Position numbers and translations under genes: made by a program. From positions 827 to 6,820 of the forward strand of contig DMCT01000002.1 in NCBI GenBank assembly GCA_003446665.1: a stretch of 5,994 bases of DNA. The letters are read 5' to 3'. This DNA comes from Synergistaceae bacterium. GTDB lineage: Bacteria > Synergistota > Synergistia > Synergistales > Thermovirgaceae. The notes under the pieces are model-generated. The model saw only the letters and a list, made by a program, of their open reading frames with translations, was not told where the DNA came from and searched no databases. Of this stretch, positions 1-5,022 are shown piece after piece (the stretch's first letter is position 1; each line of letters begins with the position of its first letter).

Positions 1-1709
1 CTAACCATGGGAACGATTACCGGATATGAGCGTCCCTTTATTCCGTATTGCCGCAGCTTGTCCTTGACGCGGTTAACTATAAGGGAATCGAGCTGTTCAG
101 GGTCTCGCCGACTGTATGAACGCCCCTTTGCTACTGCATCCTTCACAGCCTTGCACAGTTCACTCTTTAGACCTGCCGCGTCTTTCATATGTATGAACCC
201 GACGCTTTCTATCCGGGGTTCCCCAAGGACCTTCCATTCGCTGTCGAGAACGGCAGTCAAAACCAGCACACCGTCTTCCGAGAGATCACGTCTTTCTTTC
301 AGGAGACTGCTTTGCATCTCACCCAGCGCCATTCCGTCCACCAGCCGCCCCCCCGCAGGAAAGGCATTCCTTTTCACCTGCGCCGATTTTCCTGTAAGCT
401 TCAACATATCGCCGTTTTGGATGACATGCACATTCCTTTGAGGGATCCCCATCTCAACCGCTAGCTGTGCATGTCTGACAAGATGTCTGTACTCACCGTG
501 AACGGGAACGAAATACTTCGGCCGAACCATGCTGAACATCATCTTGAGCTCCTCCAGCGAAGCATGACCGGAAACATGGACGTTCTTGTCCCTGTCGTAG
601 ATCACGTCGCAGCCGCATGCGTAAAGCCTGTTGATGGTCCTGCTTACGAGCTTTTCGTTGCCAGGAATGGGCGACGCGAACACCGCTACTACGTCTTTTT
701 GCCCGAGAGTTATGTGACGATGTTCTCCCTTGCTCATCAAAACCAGCCCGGAAAAGGGTTCTCCCTGGCTTCCTGTGGTAAGAACTACTGTTTTGCTGTC
801 GGGGATCCTGGATATCTCTTCCTGTGGCACTAACAAGTCGTCGTCAGCTTTGATATAACCCAGCTCCCTGGCCAGTTCAACGTTCTGGATCATACTCCGC
901 CCCATGAGTACGACCTTGCGGTTGAACTTGGCTGCCGCATCCAGAATAAGCTGGGCCCTGTGAAGGTTGCTGGCAAAGGCCGAGATGATTATACGTTTGC
1001 TCTTGTAAGTTCTGAAGATGTTTTCCAGTGTCCCGCCAAGAAGACGTTCCGAGGGGGTGAAGCCGTTCCGTTCCACATTGGTGGAATCGGACAACATCAG
1101 CAGGACTCCACGGCTGCCGAACTCGGCGAAAGCCGTATAGTCGGTTATCCTGCCGTCTACGGGCGTCGGGTCCAGCTTGAAATCACCTGTATGTACGATG
1201 GTGCCTATGGGAGTTTCAACCGCAAGGCCAATCCCGTCGGGTATGGAATGGCATACCGAAATACAGTGCAACATGAAGCAGCCCAGGCTGAACGATTCTC
1301 CCGCAGCGACTTCGATCGTCTCAAGGGAATAATCGGGCGCTGAATCCCTGAATTTGGCCTTTACCAAACCCAAAGTGAGCCTGGTTCCGTAGACCGGGAC
1401 ATCGAGGCCGGGGAGAATCAGGGGAAGTCCGCCTATATGGTCTTCGTGTCCATGGGTGAGCACCAGTCCTCGAATCTTGTCCTTGCGTTCGAGCAGATAT
1501 GTGACGTCAGGAATGACGAAATCGATTCCAAGCATTTCTTCCTCGGGGAACATGAGACCACAGTCAATAACGACGATATCGTTGCCATACTCGATGGCCA
1601 TCATGTTCTTGCCTATCTGGCCCAACCCCCCGAGAGGGATCAACCTTAGTTCGCCGTCTTTCGGTCCTTTGACGTTCCGACGACGTCCACGTGATTTTGT
1701 TCTTGCCAT
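1..1709 (-). CDS. rnj: Ribonuclease J (metallo-beta-lactamase/beta-CASP RNase), C-terminal end cut by window edge
   Basis: RNase J is a cytoplasmic, zinc-dependent endoribonuclease and 5'-3' exoribonuclease for mRNA decay and rRNA maturation. I translated the minus strand from the ATG at 1709-1707; the frame is open for 569 codons to base 3 and runs off the edge without a stop. All family landmarks are visible: a basic N-terminal tail (residues 1-17), the beta-lactamase core with D49, the metal-binding HGHEDH at 86-91, H154 (CHSIPD) and D176 (HTGDFK). The beta-CASP domain follows with SDSTN near 207-211 and GSQGEP near 313-318, then SGHAS with H382 and PVHGEY with H404. A C-terminal domain occupies about 450-569. 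Family members are usually about 550-560 residues, so only a short tail should be missing. The start is fixed by GGAGGTG at 1721-1715, five bases upstream. It lies downstream of the aldolase gene in the same direction and could be co-transcribed with it. The identification is firm; J1 versus J2 type cannot be decided. Confidence 0.97.
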   Translation of the reverse strand, partial: MARTKSRGRRRNVKGPKDGELRLIPLGGLGQIGKNMMAIEYGNDIVVIDCGLMFPEEEMLGIDFVIPDVTYLLERKDKIRGLVLTHGHEDHIGGLPLILPGLDVPVYGTRLTLGLVKAKFRDSAPDYSLETIEVAAGESFSLGCFMLHCISVCHSIPDGIGLAVETPIGTIVHTGDFKLDPTPVDGRITDYTAFAEFGSRGVLLMLSDSTNVERNGFTPSERLLGGTLENIFRTYKSKRIIISAFASNLHRAQLILDAAAKFNRKVVLMGRSMIQNVELARELGYIKADDDLLVPQEEISRIPDSKTVVLTTGSQGEPFSGLVLMSKGEHRHITLGQKDVVAVFASPIPGNEKLVSRTINRLYACGCDVIYDRDKNVHVSGHASLEELKMMFSMVRPKYFVPVHGEYRHLVRHAQLAVEMGIPQRNVHVIQNGDMLKLTGKSAQVKRNAFPAGGRLVDGMALGEMQSSLLKERRDLSEDGVLVLTAVLDSEWKVLGEPRIESVGFIHMKDAAGLKSELCKAVKDAVAKGRSYSRRDPEQLDSLIVNRVKDKLRQYGIKGRSYPVIVPMV

Positions 1710-1714
1710 TGATG

Positions 1715-1721
1715 CACCTCC
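1715..1721 (-). promoter_or_regulatory. Ribosome binding site of RNase J
   Basis: The minus strand reads GGAGGTG here, five bases before the ATG at 1709. It is close to the perfect anti-Shine-Dalgarno complement and decides the RNase J start. Confidence 0.85.
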
Positions 1722-1745
1722 AAATAAACATCCTAACATGACTTT

Positions 1746-1758
1746 CCCTTTTTAAGGG
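1746..1758 (-). other. Small inverted repeat upstream of RNase J
   Basis: CCCTT and AAGGG flank a three-base spacer, 37 bases upstream of the RNase J start codon. It could form a weak hairpin in the leader of the RNase J message. No function can be assigned from the sequence. Confidence 0.35.
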
Positions 1759-1774
1759 CAGGCCACGCAATGTT

Positions 1775-1798
1775 TGGGGGTGGCGATCGCCACCCCCA
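1775..1798. repeat. Perfect 24-base palindrome between aldolase and RNase J genes
   Basis: The two halves, TGGGGGTGGCGA and TCGCCACCCCCA, are exact reverse complements with no spacer. As RNA this folds into a GC-rich stem of about 10 base pairs with a GATC loop. The core is GCGATCGC. The hairpin lies 30 bases past the aldolase stop codon (1829-1831, minus strand). Neither side carries a run of T, so it is not a classical Rho-independent terminator. Possible roles are a 3' stabiliser or processing site of aldolase mRNA, a transcription attenuator before RNase J, or a protein-binding site. Confidence 0.85.
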
Positions 1799-1828
1799 GT
1801 ATTTCCCGCTGGTTCTTCCTACCAGGGT

Positions 1829-3094
1829 TTAATCAGAATAGTCCTCTCCCGATACCCGGGCTTTCTTTTTCGGCGCCCTGTCGGGAATAAAATCAGCTCG
1901 CCTGCCGAGTATGTTTCTCTCGGGAGCGGCATTATGGTCAAGTCTTCTGGACAATGTTTCCATGACGGCTTCGGCAGTCCCTTCGCCTTGAAAAGCCTTT
2001 ATATATCTCTCGGCCCATTCCGCCGTCTCCTCCACGATCATTTCCTGTCTCTTTTCGGGCAAGGACATGATCATTTCATGGAAAGGCTTGTTGGCCTTTT
2101 TGTAGTTGCCGTCCTTACGTGAATATCCATGTTCATCGGCCCATTCAACGATCTTGCGCCACAGTTCTTCCGGAACTCCGCGGTTCGGATCCTTTACGTA
2201 AGAACCGTCTCTGGTAACGGCGTTACCCGTTTGTGAATCCATTTCCAGACCAAAAACAATGTTTTGCCAGAGGGTGCCCACATTACCCTTGTTGATGCCG
2301 TATTGCGAGAAGGCGGAAACCTTGTCCAGAGGAGTTCCCGAAATGCCATGCTGTGCGATGGTCACTCCATATGGGGCTATCGCTCCTGCTACTTCACCGG
2401 TCCTTTCAAGATCTATACCCTCGGCTTCTCCGACGCTGGTATCGTAGGTCCCGTGCTTGCTGCCGTTTGAAATCGCCAGATAATCCGGGAAAATTCCCCA
2501 GGCATTCAGGCCGCCGATGAAAAAAAGAGCCTCGTCCACGGTGGTCAACTCCCCGGGCCCTTTTATCTCGCCTACTTCCACTTCCAGGCCAATGTAAGCC
2601 GGGATATGCATGGCCACGTCCCTGGTGAAGGCCAGATTCTCCCACTCGGGATTGTGAGAAGCGTCGATGGCAACGGAAGTCCAGCCTCGTTCCATAATAC
2701 CTCTCAGATGGGCTATGGACTTGAGCAGATCTTCCCTGGATTTTATCGCGTAATGGTCCACGTGCAATCCGAAAACCACGCCATGCCCCAATTCGGCTGA
2801 ATATTTCACCGCGTAATCTGGGACGTTGTCAAAGGTACAACCGCAATAGGTAGACTCCGATTTTGCCAGCTCCAACAAGACTGCGGCATTGAGTTTTTTC
2901 GCTGCTTTCAGGACTCCCTTTATCGTCAGCGGGTTTCGCACGTTCGCCGCCAGAACTATCGATTTTGTCTTTTTAGCCGCCTCCGCGATATCTCGTCCGC
3001 TAACTATAGCCACGGGTTCACTTTCGTAGACGGCCTGCACGTTCAAGGGCCTCTTTGTAAGAAGCTGCTTGTAGGCTGCTGTTTCTACATGCAT
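1829..3094 (-). CDS. fba: Class II fructose-bisphosphate aldolase family protein, long form (421 aa)
   Basis: Class II aldolases use zinc to cleave fructose 1,6-bisphosphate into dihydroxyacetone phosphate and glyceraldehyde 3-phosphate, and run in reverse in gluconeogenesis. From the ATG at 3094 the protein has 421 residues. The active-site pattern is visible: GLHVDHY at 109-115 gives the catalytic Asp113 and zinc ligand His114. An acidic stretch EVEVGEIKG lies at 171-179. SNGSKHGTYD at 209-218 supplies His214, and IAQHGISGTP at 246-255 supplies His249; these match the other two zinc histidines. The usual class II enzyme has about 285-360 residues, so this copy carries roughly 60-130 extra, including a charged C-terminal part (about 300-421) ending in a Lys/Arg-rich then acidic tail. 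An upstream TTG at 3130 would add 12 residues, but the ribosome binding site at 3101-3108 picks the ATG at 3094. The substrate could instead be tagatose-bisphosphate or another sugar phosphate; family membership is firm, exact substrate is not. RNase J follows in the same direction after 119 bases. Confidence 0.88.
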   Translation of the reverse strand: MHVETAAYKQLLTKRPLNVQAVYESEPVAIVSGRDIAEAAKKTKSIVLAANVRNPLTIKGVLKAAKKLNAAVLLELAKSESTYCGCTFDNVPDYAVKYSAELGHGVVFGLHVDHYAIKSREDLLKSIAHLRGIMERGWTSVAIDASHNPEWENLAFTRDVAMHIPAYIGLEVEVGEIKGPGELTTVDEALFFIGGLNAWGIFPDYLAISNGSKHGTYDTSVGEAEGIDLERTGEVAGAIAPYGVTIAQHGISGTPLDKVSAFSQYGINKGNVGTLWQNIVFGLEMDSQTGNAVTRDGSYVKDPNRGVPEELWRKIVEWADEHGYSRKDGNYKKANKPFHEMIMSLPEKRQEMIVEETAEWAERYIKAFQGEGTAEAVMETLSRRLDHNAAPERNILGRRADFIPDRAPKKKARVSGEDYSD

Positions 3095-3100
3095 GGGAAG

Positions 3101-3108
3101 CACCTCCC
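3101..3108 (-). promoter_or_regulatory. Ribosome binding site that sets the aldolase start
   Basis: The minus strand reads GGGAGGTG, six bases before the ATG at 3094-3092. This selects the 421-residue product over the longer frame beginning with TTG at 3130, since it would lie inside that longer reading frame. Confidence 0.85.
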
Positions 3109-3162
3109 GAGAAATTTCGTAAAAAAACAAAAGGATACAAAAACTCGTCTCCCGGATTACAT

Positions 3163-3171
3163 TTTATAACA
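3163..3171 (-). promoter_or_regulatory. Candidate extended -10 promoter of the aldolase gene
   Basis: The minus strand reads TGTTATAAA, an extended -10 (TGn followed by TATAAA). No good -35 hexamer is present at 16-18 bases, which is tolerated by extended -10 promoters. Transcription would start near 3156, giving a leader of about 60 bases that is very T-rich (positions 3121-3145). A second, weaker candidate is TATTAT at 3216-3211. This is inference from sequence alone. Confidence 0.4.
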
Positions 3172-3233
3172 GGCGCCGCCGTTTCTGACCTCCAATCATC
3201 CGTCTGTTTCATAATACCCGATTTATGCCCCTA

Positions 3234-3262
3234 TTGCGTGAGGGCAAAACCCATGATAATAT
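3234..3262 (+). promoter_or_regulatory. Candidate sigma-70-type promoter of the tRNA pair
   Basis: TTGCGT at 3234-3239 and TAATAT at 3257-3262 are separated by exactly 17 bases. The region just after the -10 (GCGTCGCGC) is GC-rich, like the discriminator of stringently controlled stable-RNA promoters. The start would fall near 3269, leaving a leader of about 28 bases before tRNA-Gln. The match is moderate. Confidence 0.55.
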
Positions 3263-3296
3263 ATGCGTCGCGCTCCGCTGGGAGTTTCGTGCTGAT

Positions 3297-3371
3297 TGGG
3301 GGATCGTCTAATTGGCAGGACGCTTGACTCTGGATCAAGAAGTCGGGGTTCGAGTCCCTGTCCCCCAGCCA
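3297..3371 (+). tRNA. tRNA-Gln (anticodon CTG)
   Basis: The cloverleaf is complete. Acceptor TGGGGGA (3297-3303) pairs with TCCCCCA (3361-3367), including the U1-A72 pair typical of bacterial tRNA-Gln, followed by discriminator G and encoded CCA. The anticodon stem CTTGA/TCAAG (3323-3327, 3335-3339) encloses the loop CTCTGGA with anticodon CTG at 3330-3332. The T arm is CGGGG-TTCGAGT-CCCTG. It decodes CAG only, so a TTG isoacceptor must exist elsewhere. It is the first gene of a two-tRNA transcript, 12 bases before tRNA-Glu. Confidence 0.97.
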
Positions 3372-3383
3372 AAGCGTTAAAGT

Positions 3384-3459
3384 GGCCCCATCGTCTAGCG
3401 GTCCAGGACCCAGGGTTCTCAGTCCTGTAACACGGGTTCGAATCCCGTTGGGGCTACCA
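3384..3459 (+). tRNA. tRNA-Glu (anticodon CTC)
   Basis: Acceptor GGCCCCA (3384-3390) pairs with TGGGGCT (3449-3455), followed by discriminator A and encoded CCA. The anticodon stem CAGGG/TCCTG (3411-3415, 3423-3427) encloses loop TTCTCAG with anticodon CTC at 3418-3420. The T arm is ACGGG-TTCGAAT-CCCGT. The first acceptor pair is a G1-U72 wobble, and the anticodon stem also closes on a G-U pair. It decodes GAG only, so a TTC isoacceptor is expected elsewhere. It is co-transcribed with tRNA-Gln and closed by the terminator that follows. Confidence 0.96.
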
Positions 3460-3467
3460 GCAAATAC

Positions 3468-3512
3468 AAAAGGAAGGATGCTTTAGAGGTGTCCTTCCTT
3501 TTTTGTTTTTTC
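3468..3512 (+). terminator. Rho-independent terminator of the tRNA pair
   Basis: AAAAGGAAGGA (3468-3478) pairs perfectly with TCCTTCCTTTT (3492-3502) around a 13-base loop, and the 3' arm runs into a T-rich tract to 3512. It begins nine bases after the CCA of tRNA-Glu, the expected place for the end of the transcript. Confidence 0.9.
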
Positions 3513-3744
3513 CAACCACGTCCATTCCCGGAATTCCTGGCAAATTACGAGTCCTGCGATACTAACCTGAGTACATAAATCCTGTTTACAACACCAGGCC
3601 GCTTCCTTGTTTCTTCCCTTTACACACCCCACAAAGACAGTTTGATGGTCATGCAAGTCCGGCGGGATGCATTTTATCGCGAATTTAGCTAAACTAAAAA
3701 AGCAGGCATAAAGGGAAATTCTAAAAAGACTAAAAGTCAGCAAA
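3513..3744. other. Intergenic region upstream of ilvE
   Basis: No convincing gene is seen on either strand. It holds a perfect 10-base palindrome TTTAGCTAAA (3684-3693) and a small inverted repeat GACT-AAA-AGTC (3728-3738) just before the ilvE ribosome binding site. A -35-like TTGATG is at 3642-3647, but no good -10 partner is present. No T-box consensus (AGGGTGG-type) and no branched-chain-rich leader peptide were found, so attenuation of the usual ilv type is not supported. Confidence 0.5.
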
Positions 3745-3750
3745 AGGGGG
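3745..3750 (+). promoter_or_regulatory. Ribosome binding site of ilvE
   Basis: AGGGGG lies seven bases before the ATG at 3758 and supports that start codon. Confidence 0.75.
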
Positions 3751-3757
3751 AAAAGCT

Positions 3758-4783
3758 ATGAGCAAGACAATCGATATCGATTGGGAGAACCTGGGCTTCA
3801 AGTACATGAAAACAGACTACCGCTATATTTCCAAGTGGAAAGACGGCAAGTGGGACGAAGGCAAGCTGGTGGAGGATAACACGATCACATTGAGCGAAGC
3901 GGCGAACGTATTGCATTATGGCCAGGAATGTTTCGAAGGCCTTAAGGCCTACCGTACAAAAAGCGGCAAGATTCAGCTTTTCAGGCCCGACATGAACGCA
4001 AAACGCATGCAGGAAAGCGCTAAAAGACTCGTTATGCCTGAAATACCTGTAGAGAAGTTCATAGATGCCTGCGACCAGGTCGTAAAGGCGAACGAAGCCT
4101 ATGTACCACCTTACGGTACAGGCGCTACCCTTTACATCAGACCTTTTTTGATCGGAGCCGGTGAAAATATAGGCGTCAAACCGGCAACAGAGTATATTTT
4201 CTGCGTTTTCTGCATGCCTGTCGGTGCATATTTCAAGGGTGGCCTGAGTCCAGTCAACTTTGTGGTGACCGAATACGACAGGGCCGCGCCAAATGGCACA
4301 GGGGCCGCGAAGGTAGGAGGCAACTACGCGGCAAGCCTGCTCCCGCACGAAGAAGCAGTGAAAAAAGGTTTTGCGGATTGCATCTACCTCGACCCCGCAA
4401 CTCATACCAAAATCGAGGAAGTCGGAGCGGCGAACTTTTTCGGCATAACGAAAGACAACAAGTTCGTAACGCCAGATTCCCCCTCCATTCTGCCCAGCGT
4501 AACCAGGAAATCACTGGTTCAGGTTGCAAAAAACTATCTTGATATGGAAGCCGAGGAAAGGGATATCTACATCGATGAACTCGACCAACTTGCCGAAGCC
4601 GGAGCCTGCGGAACCGCCGCGGTTATTACACCCATAGGCGGAATCGAATACAAGGGGAAAAAGCACGTATTCTACAGCGAAACCGAAGTAGGGCCTGTAA
4701 CGAAAAAGCTTTACGAAACGCTTGTAGGAATACAATTCGGCGATATAGAGGCCCCGGAGGGCTGGATTCACGAGGTGAAATAA
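3758..4783 (+). CDS. ilvE: Branched-chain amino acid aminotransferase (IlvE), 341 aa
   Basis: This PLP enzyme of fold type IV transfers an amino group between glutamate and the 2-oxo acids of valine, leucine and isoleucine: the last step of their synthesis and the first of their breakdown, in the cytoplasm. The protein is complete. [13 protein letters not shown] at 53-65 and RPDMNAKRM at 76-84 belong to the substrate and cofactor region. The PLP lysine is K185 in [12 protein letters not shown]. Glu221 in EEVGAANFF contacts the pyridine nitrogen, and the ACGTAA segment at 283-288 contributes to the phosphate/carboxylate site. At 341 residues it fits the longer bacterial/eukaryote-like IlvE subgroup (the E. 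coli enzyme has about 309). It stands alone, with no ilv or leu genes beside it in the window, and is followed by strong stem-loops. In a peptide-fermenting organism it could act mainly in catabolism, but the sequence does not show this. Confidence 0.97.
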   Translation: MSKTIDIDWENLGFKYMKTDYRYISKWKDGKWDEGKLVEDNTITLSEAANVLHYGQECFEGLKAYRTKSGKIQLFRPDMNAKRMQESAKRLVMPEIPVEKFIDACDQVVKANEAYVPPYGTGATLYIRPFLIGAGENIGVKPATEYIFCVFCMPVGAYFKGGLSPVNFVVTEYDRAAPNGTGAAKVGGNYAASLLPHEEAVKKGFADCIYLDPATHTKIEEVGAANFFGITKDNKFVTPDSPSILPSVTRKSLVQVAKNYLDMEAEERDIYIDELDQLAEAGACGTAAVITPIGGIEYKGKKHVFYSETEVGPVTKKLYETLVGIQFGDIEAPEGWIHEVK

Positions 4784-4794
4784 GACACCAGACA

Positions 4795-4824
4795 CGAAGG
4801 CCAGGCTTTTCAGCCTGGCCTTCG
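4795..4824 (+). terminator. Strong hairpin after ilvE
   Basis: CGAAGGCCAGGCT (4795-4807) pairs perfectly over 13 bases with 4812-4824 around a TTTC loop, 11 bases after the ilvE stop codon. There is no T run immediately after, so alone it is an imperfect intrinsic terminator; it may instead protect the mRNA 3' end. Confidence 0.75.
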
Positions 4825-4828
4825 CTTC

Positions 4829-4876
4829 GGGTCCTTGTTTGACCTGCTTTTAACATTCCTCCAAGGACCCTTTTAT
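4829..4876 (+). terminator. Second hairpin with short T run after ilvE
   Basis: GGGTCCTTG (4829-4837) pairs perfectly with CAAGGACCC (4862-4870) around a 24-base loop and is followed by TTTTAT. The short T run makes it the more terminator-like of the hairpins, though the loop is long. Confidence 0.5.
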
Positions 4877-4878
4877 AA

Positions 4879-4895
4879 CCGGGAGCTTCTCCCGG
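4879..4895. repeat. Third inverted repeat after ilvE
   Basis: CCGGGAG (4879-4885) and CTCCCGG (4889-4895) form a seven-base-pair stem around a CTT loop. It directly follows the second hairpin and precedes the T/C-rich leader of the right-edge gene. Its role is not clear from the sequence. Confidence 0.6.
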
Positions 4896-5022
4896 GTGAG
4901 GCCTTTATTCCTCTACCCTTCTCTCAGTGCAAAGTAATACTATCACCTTTCCCTCGCTTCGTCAAGCACCAATTTCCCCTCTCGGGTTTTGTTTTTTTCG
5001 CAGAGGTTGTATCCTTTTTTGC
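4896..5022 (+). other. T/C-rich leader before the right-edge gene
   Basis: This stretch contains two T runs (4987-4998 and 5015-5020). A possible -10, TAATAC at 4935-4940, has no clear -35 partner. The only Shine-Dalgarno-like string is AGAGG at 5002-5006, 16 bases before the ATG at 5023, which is too far to be ideal. No gene is seen here. Confidence 0.4.

Noticed and set aside
7..1343. Several plus-strand open frames of 90-144 codons at the left end
   Set aside because: All are antisense to RNase J, whose frame shows every catalytic motif of the family.
3645..3692. A 15-codon frame upstream of ilvE as a possible leader peptide
   Set aside because: No Shine-Dalgarno precedes it, and it has only two Val and no Leu or Ile, so it does not look like an ilv attenuation peptide.
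3483..3743. An 86-codon minus-strand frame spanning the ilvE upstream region
   Set aside because: It starts with TTG, has no ribosome binding site, ends inside the tRNA terminator and has unlikely composition (many Cys and Phe).
3737..4405. A 222-codon open frame on the minus strand opposite ilvE
   Set aside because: It lies wholly antisense to a firmly identified gene, is rich in Cys/Phe/His with no recognisable motif, and is a mirror effect of ilvE codon bias.
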